Shown here: piece by piece, positions 36,409 through 47,606 of the stretch | How positions within the stretch are numbered: position 1 is the stretch's first letter | Layout of the letters: each line of letters starts with the position of its first letter | Source of the DNA: an uncultured Magnetospirillum sp. | Lineage (GTDB): Bacteria; Pseudomonadota; Alphaproteobacteria; Rhodospirillales; Magnetospirillaceae | Assembly: GCF_903853455.1 (NCBI RefSeq) | Contig: NZ_CAINTR010000133.1 | Location: forward strand, 1 to 64,000 | Direction of reading: 5' to 3' | Length of the DNA: 64,000 bases | Notes under the pieces: model-generated | The model's input: the letters and a program-made list of their open reading frames with translations, nothing else | Database searches by the model: none | What the model was told of the DNA's origin: nothing | Translations under genes and position numbers: made by a program

Positions 36409-36957
36409 CTACCAGGTCCGAACCCGGCCGGTGTCGATATGGACGAAGTCGGAGTCGGGGTAGACGCCGACGCCGCCGCCCTTGAGCGCCCTGGCGGCGC
36501 GGCCCACATAGCGGACAGGATGGCCGGGCAGGCGGATGTCCACCGCCTTGCCCTCCATGTGCAGGCTGTGGGTGGCGACGCCGTCGCCATAGGACGCCAG
36601 GATGGCGTTGGTGGCGGGGGAGCGGTAGCCGCTGATGATGTGGATGGCGCCTTTGGCGCCGACCTTGTGCTGCACCGAGACCATCAGGTCCAGCAGACGC
36701 GGGTCGATGGGATGGATCGAGCCGTTGCGGTGGTCGCGCAGGAAACGGCTGACTTGGGCGATGGTCTTGGTCTGATAACGCCCCTCGGCCCAATAGACCG
36801 ACTTCAGCGATTCACCGGTGTGGGTGTTGTAGAGGTGAAGCGAGCGCTCGGGCAGGCGGCGCACGGCGGCCTCGACCGGGTTGGTGACGACAAGGGCGGC
36901 GGCGGCACCGATCCCCATGGTCAGGAAGCCACGTCGGCTTTTCGCCTTCTCGATCAT
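36409..36957 (-). CDS. YcbK/MepK-like DUF882 peptidase, TAT-exported
   Basis: The 182-residue protein begins with a twin-arginine signal (SRRGFLTMGIGAAAALVV). The rest matches DUF882 (M15-like zinc peptidase fold): RSLHLYNTHTGESL, ISGYRSPATNAIL, HSLHMEGKAVDIR with the metal His and Asp, and DFVHIDTG with the second metal His. The E. coli member MepK cleaves 3-3 cross-links of peptidoglycan. An L,D-transpeptidase that makes such cross-links is encoded next to it on the same strand, about 110 nt upstream, so the two probably act on the same bonds in the periplasm. Confidence 0.9.
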   Translation of the reverse strand: MIEKAKSRRGFLTMGIGAAAALVVTNPVEAAVRRLPERSLHLYNTHTGESLKSVYWAEGRYQTKTIAQVSRFLRDHRNGSIHPIDPRLLDLMVSVQHKVGAKGAIHIISGYRSPATNAILASYGDGVATHSLHMEGKAVDIRLPGHPVRYVGRAARALKGGGVGVYPDSDFVHIDTGRVRTW

Positions 36958-37070
36958 TCCCCCTCCCTGCGTTCACCCCAGGTCTTCCCCCTCGGGTGGA
37001 GACCTTATTACCATTTTCGGGTGGGCAGGAGTCAACTACCGCTTCGGTCCGACGGGGAATTTATAGCAAT

Positions 37071-38690
37071 CTATAGCGTTCGACCTGTGCCGGTGCTGGC
37101 GGCGCGCGGAGCCGCCGGTCGCGCCTGCTCGAGAACCGGGGCCAGACGGCGGTCATGGCCGTAGATGTCGTCACGGAAGTGGATGACGCCCTCGTCGTCG
37201 GCCCAGGCGGTCAGGTAGACCAGATAGACCGGCATGGTGCGTTCCATCTTCAGGGTCCGGGTCGAGGCGTTGGCGGCGATGTTCTCGCCGAGGCGTCCCT
37301 GCCAGTGGCTTCCCAACATCAGCTCGCCCAGCTCGATCGGCCGCTCCAGCCTGACGCATCCATGCGACAGCGCCCGATATGGCCGGGAGAAGACCTTCCG
37401 GTTCGGGGTGTCGTGCATGTAGATGTCATCGGAATCCTTGAGGTTGAACTTCAACTGGCCCAGGGCGTTGTCGGGGCCCGGCGGCTGACGCAGACGGTAG
37501 GGAAACTTCTTGCCGATGGCGTTCCAGTCGATACCGTCGCCGGCCGCCTCTGGGCTGTCCTCGGGGTATTCGGTGATCTTGAGGTTGCTCGACGCCAGAT
37601 AGTTGGGATCACGCCGCAACTTAGGCAGTATTTCCTTGTTGACGATGCTGGGGGGCACCGACCAGGGGGGATTGAGCACCAGCGAACTCATGGTGGCGTT
37701 CATGCTGGGAGTCGGGTGCTTGGTGTCTCCCACCACCACCCGCATGGACAGCGCGATGGCGCCGTCATCGACCACATCCAGCATGGCCGCCGGGATGTTC
37801 ACGACGATATGGTGGGGGCCGGGCATGCGCGGCATCCAGCGCCAGCGTTCCAGGTTGACGGCGATCTGGCGGGCGCGGGCCTCGGCCGGGATGTTGAGAG
37901 TGGCGAAGGTGCGGGCGCCGATGGTGCCGTCGGGGTCGAGTCCGTGCCGTCGTTGGAAGCGCTTGACCGCCTCCACCACCGGGCCGTCGAAGTCGCGTCC
38001 CTCGGCGAGGCTGGAGGCCAGTTCTCCCGAGGCGATCAGCCGTTTGCGCAGGATCGGAAGCCGGTCGTCGGCCTCGCCGGGAACCAGCTTGGGGCCGTCC
38101 GGAAGCACGGGCCAGCCGCCGGCGCGGACGATGGCGCGGCTCCGCTCCAGGGCATCCTTGAGGCGGACATACCCGACGAAATGCGGCGTGGTTGCGGCAA
38201 CCTGATCGGCGAGGGATTTGCCTTCGGCCAAGGGAAGGAGAAAATGGGAGCCGTCAAACGCGCCCCTGGTGTCAGGGCCGAAGCCGCCATAGGCCCGCTC
38301 CGGAACCGCCGCGCCGATGGCGATGTCGCGGCCGAACCGAAGCAGGGCGCCGCTGATCAGCACATCGCGCAGGAGATCGGAGGCCTGTTCGGGAACCATG
38401 TAGGTGCCGGGATTGAGTCCCTCCGCCAGGGCGATGGTCTGAATCTCGGCCAGCAGCCGTTCGGCCTGGGCGGCATTGCCCCCGGACCATGCCGGCTGGA
38501 AAGCGCGGGCGCGATAGAAATCCCGGAGCGCCTTGGCCTCGACGGCCGGCTCGGTCAGCGGTGCCGAGGAAATCAGGGATTCGAGGCGCTTTTGCGGGTC
38601 GCTGATCGGCTCGGCTCGAACGGACATATCCATCCCGGCGGCAGCCAAGCCCAGGGCAAAGGTGACGAACAAAGGACGGGTAAACGACAA
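37071..38690 (-). CDS. L,D-transpeptidase of YcbB (LdtD) type
   Basis: The product of about 539 residues has a signal peptide, a YcbB-type scaffold domain, a peptidoglycan-binding domain (AVKRFQRRHGLDPDGTIGARTFATLN) and a YkuD catalytic domain with the SHGCVRLERP motif, Cys445 being the nucleophile. It forms 3-3 peptide cross-links in peptidoglycan. The TTG at 38690 is chosen because GAGGT lies about five nt upstream and it starts just before the signal peptide (SFTRPLFVTFALGLAAAG); the frame continues open to 39182 through the rhodanese gene on the same strand, which is not coding for this protein. The YcbK-like gene follows. Confidence 0.9.
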   Translation of the reverse strand: MSFTRPLFVTFALGLAAAGMDMSVRAEPISDPQKRLESLISSAPLTEPAVEAKALRDFYRARAFQPAWSGGNAAQAERLLAEIQTIALAEGLNPGTYMVPEQASDLLRDVLISGALLRFGRDIAIGAAVPERAYGGFGPDTRGAFDGSHFLLPLAEGKSLADQVAATTPHFVGYVRLKDALERSRAIVRAGGWPVLPDGPKLVPGEADDRLPILRKRLIASGELASSLAEGRDFDGPVVEAVKRFQRRHGLDPDGTIGARTFATLNIPAEARARQIAVNLERWRWMPRMPGPHHIVVNIPAAMLDVVDDGAIALSMRVVVGDTKHPTPSMNATMSSLVLNPPWSVPPSIVNKEILPKLRRDPNYLASSNLKITEYPEDSPEAAGDGIDWNAIGKKFPYRLRQPPGPDNALGQLKFNLKDSDDIYMHDTPNRKVFSRPYRALSHGCVRLERPIELGELMLGSHWQGRLGENIAANASTRTLKMERTMPVYLVYLTAWADDEGVIHFRDDIYGHDRRLAPVLEQARPAAPRAASTGTGRTL

Positions 38691-38800
38691 AAGTAACCTC
38701 GAACCCCGGGGAAGGGGCGCTGCCTCGTGTTTCTGTGAGTCGATATCGATCCATTCCGTCGACGTGTCAACGGTCAACAGCAGGGTGATACGTAATATTC

Positions 38801-39247
38801 TTATCCTTGCGCCCAAGGAAGGTTGGAGGACTTCCATCCGGCTTGGCCGCCACGGTGCTTCTGACTGTCGTGAGGTCCCTCGAACCCGTCGGTGACGTTC
38901 CAGGCGGCCTGGTATCCCAGGGCGGTGAGGTATTCCGCCGCCGCCTTGGAGCGGACGCCCGAGCGGCACAGCAGCAACAGAACGTCGTCCTTGCGGATGC
39001 CGTGGCCTTCCAACTGGGCGGCGAAGGCGTCGTTGCGGGCCATGGAGGGGAAGACCTGCCATGACACCAGCAGCACTTGCTTGTCGATGGGGGCGAGATC
39101 CGGGACGCCGACGAAGGACCATTCGGCCTGGGTGCGAACATCCACCAGTTTGGCGTTCGGCTCCTGGGAAAGGCGCTCCCACGCTTGGGTTGGGGTGATT
39201 TCCCCGGCATAGGTCAAGGCGGCGGGGGCGGGGGGGGCGGCGTTCAT
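38801..39247 (-). CDS. Rhodanese-like sulfurtransferase
   Basis: A single rhodanese domain of 148 residues with the active-site loop CRSGVRS (Cys94) and the LVDVRTQAEW start. Extra residues at the C-terminus (HDSQKHRGGQAGWKSSNLPW) are typical of a family found near sulfite reductases and sulfur genes in alphaproteobacteria. It faces away from the sulfite reductase operon and shares a 155-bp intergenic region with it, so it may be co-regulated and may deliver sulfane sulfur. Confidence 0.93.
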   Translation of the reverse strand: MNAAPPAPAALTYAGEITPTQAWERLSQEPNAKLVDVRTQAEWSFVGVPDLAPIDKQVLLVSWQVFPSMARNDAFAAQLEGHGIRKDDVLLLLCRSGVRSKAAAEYLTALGYQAAWNVTDGFEGPHDSQKHRGGQAGWKSSNLPWAQG

Positions 39248-39304
39248 CGGGACGGCTCCTATGGGCTTAAACTACACAAAATCTACCGCATAATAGGACT
39301 ATAC

Positions 39305-39332
39305 CACACAAAAACATGTTGACCTTTGTGTG
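39305..39332. promoter_or_regulatory. Operator-like inverted repeat and promoter between rhodanese and sulfite reductase genes
   Basis: CACACAAA at 39305-39312 and TTTGTGTG at 39325-39332 are perfect complements with a 12-bp spacer. A -35-like TTGACC at 39319-39324 overlaps it, with GTATTC 17 bp later as a weak -10, so a bound protein would block the promoter of the assimilation operon. A further small palindrome ATAGGACTAT lies just upstream, around 39294-39303. The whole intergenic region is AT-rich. Confidence 0.5.
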
Positions 39333-39402
39333 AAATACAGGGTATTCGGTAGTTATGTTACATCATACACACGCCAATGTGTAAATAGAAAAGAGGCCAG
39401 CC

Positions 39403-41498
<2,096 letters not shown>

Positions 41499-41499
<1 letters not shown>

Positions 41500-42209
41500 T
41501 GAGCGCCATCGAACCGGGAACGGTTCAGCGGCTGAAGGCGCTCCACGGCCATCTCGACGGCAAGGAGTTGCTGGAGGCCCTGATCCATGGCGAGCTGCGC
41601 GGCCGTATCGCGGTGACGTCGTCCTTCGGCGCCGAATCGGCGGTGCTGCTGGATCTCGTCGCCCAGGTCGATCCGGCGACACCGGTGATTTTCCTCGACA
41701 CCGGCGAACTATTCGACGAGACGGTGGAATATCGGACCCAGATCCAACGCAAGCTGGGCCTCACCAACGTCATCGTGGTCCGTCCCACCGAGGCGGAACT
41801 GGCGGAAGCCGAGGATCTGTGGCGCGACGACACCGACCGCTGCTGCGAACTGCGGAAGGTCCGGCCGCTGGCGCGGGCGACGCGGGCTTTCGACGCCCTG
41901 GTGGACGGCCGCAAGCGCGCCCATGGCTTCGAGCGCGAGGATATCGGCGCCATCGAGGACGGGGGCGGCGTCATCAAGATCAGCCCGCTGGCCAGTTGGA
42001 GCGCCGAGCGCATCGAGCAGGCCTTCGTCAGCCGGGAATTGCCGCGCCATCCGCTGGTGGCGCAGAACTACCGCTCCATCGGGTGCTGGCCCTGTACCCG
42101 GCCGGTGGAGCCGGGGCAACCGGCCCGCGCCGGCCGCTGGGCCGGCAAGGCCAAGAGCGAATGCGGAATTCATACCCTGGTCCTCGGCCGCGACGGCGCG
42201 GGAATCTGA
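41499..42209 (+). CDS. cysH: Adenylyl-/phosphoadenylyl-sulfate reductase
   Basis: The 236-residue product has the 4Fe-4S Cys pairs typical of the APS-reducing CysH group: Cys115-Cys116 (DRCCELRKV) and Cys196-x2-Cys199 (GCWPC). The catalytic Cys222 lies in ECGIH near the C-terminus. A substrate loop (SSFGAESAVLLDL) and FLDTGELFDET are conserved. It reduces activated sulfate to sulfite using thioredoxin. Because the cluster also encodes an APS kinase (in cysNC), PAPS could be made as well, but the cluster motif points to APS as substrate. It overlaps the upstream gene by one nt. Confidence 0.95.
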
Positions 42210-42231
42210 ACAATAAAAGCGAGCTTTAGAG

Positions 42232-43038
42232 ATGAGCATGAATGATCTCGACGCCCTGGAAGCCCAGTCCATCTACATCCTGCGCGAGGCCTTCAACCGC
42301 CTCGACAAGATCGCCATGCTGTGGTCGATCGGCAAGGATTCCAACGTGATGCTGTGGCTGGCCCGCAAGGCGTTCTTTGGCCATGTGCCGTTTCCGGTGG
42401 TCCATGTGGACACCAAGCACAAGATCCCCGAGATGATCGAATTCCGCGACCGTGTCGCCAAGGAATGGAACCTGCCGCTGATCATCGGCGAGAACACCGC
42501 CGCCCTGGCCGCCGGCATGGGGCCGCACCTGGGTCGGGTGTCGTGCTGCACGGCGCTCAAGACCGACGGCTTGAAGCAGATTCTGGGCGAGCACGGCTAC
42601 ACCGGCGTCATCGCCGGCATTCGCCGCGACGAGGAGGGCACCCGGGCCAAGGAACGGGTGTTCAGCCCCCGCACCGAGGAGGCCGGGTGGGACTTCAAGG
42701 ACCAGCCGCCCGAATTCTGGGACCAGTTCAAGACCGACTTCGCCCCCGGCACCCATCTGCGCATCCATCCGCTGCTGGCCTGGACCGAGTTGGATGTGTG
42801 GCGCTACATCGAGCGGGAAAGCATTCCGGTGGTCGAGCTGTACTTCTCCAAGAACGGCCGGCGCTACCGCTCGCTGGGCTGCGCGCCCTGCACCGGCTCG
42901 GTGGCATCGACCGCCTCCACGGTCGCCGAGATCATCGAGGAGTTGGAGACCACCAAGATTTCCGAGCGCTCCGGCCGCGCCCAGGATCAGGAATCCGAGG
43001 ATGCTTTCGAGCGTCTGCGCGCCGGCGGATACATGTAG
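42232..43038 (+). CDS. cysD: Sulfate adenylyltransferase subunit 2
   Basis: The 268-residue product matches CysD, an ATP-pyrophosphatase-type subunit with the [17 protein letters not shown] loop, [32 protein letters not shown] and the C-terminal [16 protein letters not shown] region. With CysN it makes APS from sulfate and ATP, coupled to GTP hydrolysis. It lies between cysH and cysNC with 22 and 17 nt gaps. Confidence 0.96.
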   Translation: MSMNDLDALEAQSIYILREAFNRLDKIAMLWSIGKDSNVMLWLARKAFFGHVPFPVVHVDTKHKIPEMIEFRDRVAKEWNLPLIIGENTAALAAGMGPHLGRVSCCTALKTDGLKQILGEHGYTGVIAGIRRDEEGTRAKERVFSPRTEEAGWDFKDQPPEFWDQFKTDFAPGTHLRIHPLLAWTELDVWRYIERESIPVVELYFSKNGRRYRSLGCAPCTGSVASTASTVAEIIEELETTKISERSGRAQDQESEDAFERLRAGGYM

Positions 43039-43055
43039 GCGAGGAGCCATCAGAA

Positions 43056-44996
43056 ATGAGCAGCACTGCGACCGCCCACGTTCAAACTCAGCAATCCGAG
43101 GCTCCCGTGTCCAACGCCAGCAGCAATTCCCCCATGAAGATCGTCGTTGTCGGCCATGTGGACCACGGCAAGTCCACCTTGGTCGGGCGCATTCTCTACG
43201 AGACCGGCGCCTTGCCCGACGGCAAGGTCGAATATCTGCGTGAAGTCTGCGAAAAGCGCGGCATGCCGTTCGAATGGGCCTTCCTCATGGATGCCCTTCA
43301 GGCCGAACGCGACCAGGGCATCACCATCGACACCGCCCAGATCCGCTTCCGCACCGAGGCGCGGCCCTATGTCATCATCGACGCGCCGGGTCACAAGGAG
43401 TTCCTCAAGAACATGATCTCCGGCGCGGCCTCGGCCGAGGCCGCCGTGCTGGTGATCGACGCCGACGAAGGGGTACAGGAGCAGTCGCGCCGTCACGGCT
43501 ATCTGCTGCACCTGCTGGGCTTGCGTCAGATCGCGGTGGCGGTCAACAAGATGGATCTGGTCAATTTCGATCAGGCCCGCTTCGAGGAGGTCAAGGCCGA
43601 GATCGTCGCCTATCTCAACTCCATCGGCGTCGAACCGACCTATGTGATCCCGGTGGCGGCCCGTAGCGGCGCCAACATCAACTCCCAGGCGGACGAAACC
43701 CCCTGGTACGGCGGCCCCAGCGTGTTGCAGGCCCTGGACCGGTTCGAACCGGCCAAGGCGGCCACCGAATTGCCGCTGCGCCTGCCGGTTCAAGACGTCT
43801 ACAAGTTCGACGAGCGGCGCATCATCGCCGGGCGCATCGAATCGGGGCGCCTCAAGGTCGGCGACACCCTGGTGTTCGCGCCGTCGGGCAAGTCGGCCCG
43901 CATCGCCACCATCGAGTCCTGGGGCGGCAACCACGTTGCCGCCGTGGCGGCCGGTGCCGGCCAGTCCGTGGGCATCACCCTGGACGAGCAGATTTTCGTC
44001 GAGCGCGGGCAGGTGGCAAGCCTGATCGAATCCGCGCCGACCCTGTCGCACAGCATCAAGGCGCGCCTGTTCTGGCTGGGCCGCCAGCCGTTGAAGGTCG
44101 GCAGCCGCTACAAGCTGAAGCTGGCCACCGCCGAGCATGTGGTGGAAGTCACCGCCATCGAGCGGGTGATCGACGTGGAGGATCTGGCCAACCACCACGG
44201 CGCCGAGGTCGGCCGCAATGCGGTCGCCGAAGTGGTGTTTCGTGGCAAGGCCCCCATTTCCCACGACTCCTTCATCGCCAATCCCCGCCTGGGACGTTTC
44301 GTCCTGGTGGAGGGCTATGATATCGTCGGCGGCGGCGTCATCGCCGAGGCCGATACCGTGCGTCAGGATCATAAATCGTCCAACATCACCTTCGTCGACC
44401 ACAAGGTGAATTTCGAGAACCGCGCCTTGGGTAACGGCCATCGCGGCGGCGTGGTGTGGTTGACCGGGCTGTCGGGCTCCGGCAAGTCCACCATCGCCAT
44501 GGAAGTGGAGCGTCAGCTGTTCCTCAAGGGCTGGCAGGTCTCGGTGCTGGACGGCGACAACGTCCGTCACGGCCTGTGCTCCGATCTGGGCTTCAGCCCG
44601 GTGGACCGCGCCGAGAACATCCGCCGGATCGGCGAAGTGGCGCATCTGTTCGCCCAGGCCGGCATGCTGGTGGTGACGGCGTTCATCTCGCCCTATCGCA
44701 GCGACCGCGACCGGGTGCGGGCCATCGACCCGGAGCTGTTCCACGAGATCCATGTGGCCACCGGCCTCGACGAATGCGAACGCCGTGACCCCAAGGGGCT
44801 GTACAAGAAGGCCCGCGCCGGCCAGATCCCGGAATTCACCGGCATCTCGGCCCCCTACGAGGAACCCATCGTGCCGGAACTGGCCGTGGTGACCGATGGC
44901 AAGAGCATCGAGGAGAGCGTGGCCGAAGTGCTGCGCTATGTCGAGGCGACCTTCTCGCTGTCGGCGCGCGAGCAGGCGGTCGGCTGGGGGCTATAG
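43056..44996 (+). CDS. cysNC: Bifunctional sulfate adenylyltransferase GTPase subunit / APS kinase
   Basis: The 646-residue fusion has an N-terminal elongation-factor-like GTPase (G1 GHVDHGKST, G3 DAPGHKE, G4 NKMD) followed by beta-barrel domains. A C-terminal APS kinase begins near residue 465 (P-loop GLSGSGKST, then VSVLDGDNVRHGL and RDPKGLYKKARAG). The CysN part powers APS synthesis with CysD and the CysC part phosphorylates APS to PAPS. GAGGAG precedes the ATG at 43056; the much longer frame reaching 42321 overlaps cysD and is not coding. PAPS from this enzyme could serve the sulfotransferase at 22.6 kb. Confidence 0.96.
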   Translation: MSSTATAHVQTQQSEAPVSNASSNSPMKIVVVGHVDHGKSTLVGRILYETGALPDGKVEYLREVCEKRGMPFEWAFLMDALQAERDQGITIDTAQIRFRTEARPYVIIDAPGHKEFLKNMISGAASAEAAVLVIDADEGVQEQSRRHGYLLHLLGLRQIAVAVNKMDLVNFDQARFEEVKAEIVAYLNSIGVEPTYVIPVAARSGANINSQADETPWYGGPSVLQALDRFEPAKAATELPLRLPVQDVYKFDERRIIAGRIESGRLKVGDTLVFAPSGKSARIATIESWGGNHVAAVAAGAGQSVGITLDEQIFVERGQVASLIESAPTLSHSIKARLFWLGRQPLKVGSRYKLKLATAEHVVEVTAIERVIDVEDLANHHGAEVGRNAVAEVVFRGKAPISHDSFIANPRLGRFVLVEGYDIVGGGVIAEADTVRQDHKSSNITFVDHKVNFENRALGNGHRGGVVWLTGLSGSGKSTIAMEVERQLFLKGWQVSVLDGDNVRHGLCSDLGFSPVDRAENIRRIGEVAHLFAQAGMLVVTAFISPYRSDRDRVRAIDPELFHEIHVATGLDECERRDPKGLYKKARAGQIPEFTGISAPYEEPIVPELAVVTDGKSIEESVAEVLRYVEATFSLSAREQAVGWGL

Positions 44997-45098
44997 CCGA
45001 AGAGGCTTGACCAAAGGCAAGTTCGGTTTCACCAATCGCATGATCTACTCCTGGCCGGAAGGGGGCCGGGGGTCCCTCATGCGGATGGTAAGCAACTG

Positions 45099-45671
45099 AT
45101 GTCTGATCGCATTCTTATCCTGGTCGCGCTGTCCGTGATCCTGGCCATGGTGGTGGGCACCAGCCTGCAATTGCGCAAGCCGCAATTCGCGCCGCCGCTC
45201 AACATCGAATCCATGGTCAAGGCCAGTCCGCCGCGTCCGCTGGAAGCGGTCGCGTCGGTGGACGCCGACGGCATCGCCGTGCCGTTCAACAGCCGCATCA
45301 AGCGTCCGACCCTGATCAGCTTCTGGGCCACCTGGTGCGTGCCCTGCCTGCGTGAGTTGCCCACCGTCGGGCAATTCAGGACCATGGCCGCCGCCGCCGG
45401 CATCGATGTGCTGACCGTCTCCGAGGACAAGGAAGGCGCCGGCCCGCCGGTGCATCTGCTGGCCGAGAAGGGGCTCGGCGACCTGCCGCTGGTGGTCGAT
45501 GCCGACGGCGCCCTGGCCAAGGCGCTGGGGGTGCGGGGCATGCCCACCACTTTGATCATCAATGCCAAGGGCGAGGAAATCGCCCGCATGGAAGGCGAAG
45601 CCGATTGGGGCCAAAGGTCGTCGCTGGATGCGGTGATCGGCCTGTTGGACATCGGCGTGCCGACCCGGTAA
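45099..45671 (+). CDS. Membrane-anchored TlpA/ResA-like thiol-disulfide protein
   Basis: The 190-residue protein has an N-terminal membrane anchor (ILILVALSVILAMVVGTSL) and a periplasmic thioredoxin fold with the redox pair Cys80/Cys83 (WATWCVPC) and the cis-Pro in GMPTTLIIN. TlpA-type proteins keep Cys residues of CuA sites or cytochrome c precursors reduced. It lies 20 nt before ctaA at the start of the heme-copper cluster, so it probably prepares the CuA subunits encoded downstream. Confidence 0.88.
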   Translation: MSDRILILVALSVILAMVVGTSLQLRKPQFAPPLNIESMVKASPPRPLEAVASVDADGIAVPFNSRIKRPTLISFWATWCVPCLRELPTVGQFRTMAAAAGIDVLTVSEDKEGAGPPVHLLAEKGLGDLPLVVDADGALAKALGVRGMPTTLIINAKGEEIARMEGEADWGQRSSLDAVIGLLDIGVPTR

Positions 45672-45691
45672 CCAGGGGAGTGAAGACGTCC

Positions 45692-46717
45692 ATGGGATCG
45701 GCTCATCGCGATGTGGCCGTCTGGCTGCTGGTCTGCTGCGTCATGGTGGCGGTGATGGTGGCGTTGGGCGGTTTGACCCGGCTCACCCATTCCGGCCTGT
45801 CCATGGTGGAGTGGGAGCCCATCGTCGGCATTATCCCGCCGTTGTCGGACTCCGATTGGCTGGGCTTGTTCGCCAAGTACCGCCTCAGCCCCGAATACAT
45901 CAAGATCAACGCCGGCATGAGCCTTGCCGAATTCAAGGGCATCTTCTGGCTGGAATACATTCATCGGGTGTGGGGACGGGCCATCGGTCTGGTGTTCCTG
46001 CTGCCCTTCCTGTGGCTGGCGGGTTCGGGCCGGATCGGCAAGGGATTGATCCCGCGTCTGATCGGCCTGTTCGCCCTGGGAGCGGCCCAGGGCGGCATGG
46101 GTTGGTTCATGGTCAAGAGCGGTCTGGTGGACAATCCGGCGGTCAGCCATGTTCGCCTCACCGTCCATCTCGCCCTGGCGCTGCTCATCCATGCCTGGAT
46201 GTTCTGGATGGCGCTCGACATCCTGGCCGATCACCGGGAGCAACCGGCCCGGCTGGAGCTGGGTCGGCAGGCCGTGTCCCGCTGGCTGGGCGTCTTGACG
46301 GCCCTGGTGGTGGTCACACTGTTGTTCGGCGGTCTGGTGGCGGGGCTGAAGGCCGGTCTCATCTACAACACCTGGCCGCTGATGGACGGCCGCCTGATTC
46401 CCACCGATCTGTTCGCGGACGGCATCCTCGATTTGTTCGAGGATATCAAGACGGTTCAGTTCACCCATCGCAGCCTGGCTGAACTGACGGTGGCGGTCGC
46501 GATCATCGGCTGGTTCCGGGGCCGGGCTCTGCTGCGGCAGGCCGTGCCGTGCTCGGTGAACGCGGTGGTGGCCATGGCGGTGCTGCAAGCGACTTTGGGA
46601 ATTGGAACCTTGATCTTTGTCGTGCCGGTCTGGCTGGCCTCGGCTCATCAGATGGGGGCGATGGTCCTGTTGACCCTGTGCCTGTGGGCGTTGCACGACC
46701 TGCGTTCGCGCGCCTGA
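45692..46717 (+). CDS. ctaA: Heme A synthase
   Basis: The 341-residue membrane protein has about eight segments and the conserved CtaA features: GGLTRLTHSGLSMVEWEPI, the first-half His in FWLEYIHRVWGR, GLVAGLKAGLIYNTWPLMDG in the second half, and the heme His residues in FTHRSLAEL and ASAHQMGAM. It oxidises heme O to heme A in the inner membrane. It lacks the Cys pair of Bacillus-type CtaA and is closer to the alphaproteobacterial type. With ctaB 3 kb downstream in the same cluster it would supply heme A or O to the oxidase-like subunits. Confidence 0.94.
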   Translation: MGSAHRDVAVWLLVCCVMVAVMVALGGLTRLTHSGLSMVEWEPIVGIIPPLSDSDWLGLFAKYRLSPEYIKINAGMSLAEFKGIFWLEYIHRVWGRAIGLVFLLPFLWLAGSGRIGKGLIPRLIGLFALGAAQGGMGWFMVKSGLVDNPAVSHVRLTVHLALALLIHAWMFWMALDILADHREQPARLELGRQAVSRWLGVLTALVVVTLLFGGLVAGLKAGLIYNTWPLMDGRLIPTDLFADGILDLFEDIKTVQFTHRSLAELTVAVAIIGWFRGRALLRQAVPCSVNAVVAMAVLQATLGIGTLIFVVPVWLASAHQMGAMVLLTLCLWALHDLRSRA

Positions 46718-46743
46718 TTTCCCAAAATCCTCATTCCATGAAA

Positions 46744-46766
46744 CTGCGGAAATCGTTTCGCCGCAG
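46744..46766 (+). promoter_or_regulatory. Hairpin in the gap after ctaA
   Basis: CTGCGG at 46744-46749 pairs with CCGCAG at 46761-46766. It lies in the 150-bp gap between ctaA and the first structural gene, the largest gap in the cluster, where a second promoter is also likely. No T-run follows, so termination is uncertain. Confidence 0.35.
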
Positions 46767-46867
46767 CGGCGGGACTTTACCAAAGTCACAGAGATGAACT
46801 TTCGGTAATGCGACGGTCAACGTCCGGTCGTCCGGAGTTTTTCGGAAATGCCAAGGGAGTTCGATCG

Positions 46868-47029
46868 ATGTCTCATTCAATCGAAGGCAAGGAGGAGGAG
46901 AGGGTCCCGGCGATGCAGCGCATCCTGGACAACCCGTTCCTGTTGCTTTTTATCGGGGTTGTGGTTCCGACGGTTTCCTACACCATCTGGGGGATCATGG
47001 AAGTCGCCCAGCTCCCCATCGCGAAATAA
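46868..47029 (+). CDS. Small single-pass membrane protein of the heme-copper cluster
   Basis: The 53-residue product starts MSHSIEGKEEERVPAMQ and has one membrane helix (PFLLLFIGVVVPTVSYTIWGIMEVAQL). The position just before the CuA subunit and its topology resemble the tiny accessory subunits of ba3-type oxidases such as CbaD. AAGGGAG lies eight nt before the ATG at 46868. It is likely a structural or assembly subunit. Confidence 0.75.
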   Translation: MSHSIEGKEEERVPAMQRILDNPFLLLFIGVVVPTVSYTIWGIMEVAQLPIAK

Positions 47030-47044
47030 GGGGAGGAACGCGCA

Positions 47045-47590
47045 ATGTCGATTTTTCCTCCTAAAGAGAAAATCTGGTTCAACGAACCTGTCGAGAAGGC
47101 GGAAGTCCTCTGGGTGGGGATCGCTCTGGTCTGGGCGCTCATCATGTTCGCCATGATGCCGCTGTGGCACCTCAAGGGCAGCCAGAACATGTCGAACGAG
47201 GCCTATCGCATCCAGCCGGATGCCTATCAGGCCAAGGTCGACGCGTTCGTCGAGAAGTTCAAGGTGGGCGAGGAAGGCAAGGCCAAGACTCCGGTGGTGC
47301 ATCCGCCGGCGGGGTCCGACGTCTATCTCCAGGCGCGCCTGTGGGAGTGGTATCCGGTGCTGGAGCTCGAACAGGGCAAGAGCTATCGCCTCCACCTCTC
47401 GTCGTTGGATTGGCTGCATGGGTTCTCGCTGCAGCCCGCCAACATCAACCTGGAGGTCCATCCCGGTATCGATGAAGTGGTGACCATCACTCCGACCACG
47501 TCGGGTGAATTCGGCATCATCTGCAACGAATATTGCGGGATCGGCCACCACACCATGCTCGGAAAAATCCGAGTCTTGGCTGGCAAGTAA
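47045..47590 (+). CDS. CuA-type subunit II of a heme-copper oxidoreductase
   Basis: The 181-residue protein has one membrane helix (about 20-42) and a periplasmic cupredoxin domain with a complete CuA site: His125 (DWLHGFS), Cys160-x3-Cys164-x3-His168-x2-Met171 (CNEYCGIGHHTM). It therefore should accept electrons from cytochrome c or a similar donor. It has a single membrane helix, as in ba3-type (B-family) subunit II and unlike the two-helix A-family version. It lies 16 nt before the subunit I gene. Confidence 0.93.
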   Translation: MSIFPPKEKIWFNEPVEKAEVLWVGIALVWALIMFAMMPLWHLKGSQNMSNEAYRIQPDAYQAKVDAFVEKFKVGEEGKAKTPVVHPPAGSDVYLQARLWEWYPVLELEQGKSYRLHLSSLDWLHGFSLQPANINLEVHPGIDEVVTITPTTSGEFGIICNEYCGIGHHTMLGKIRVLAGK

Positions 47591-47606
47591 TCGAGGGGGA
47601 GCGCAA

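Noticed and set aside
38691-39182. N-terminal extension of the L,D-transpeptidase frame
   Set aside because: The rhodanese gene occupies the same bases in another frame and the transpeptidase has its own signal peptide and ribosome site at 38690.
42321-43055. N-terminal extension of the CysNC frame
   Set aside because: It runs through cysD in another frame; the family starts at the ATG at 43056 with a ribosome site.
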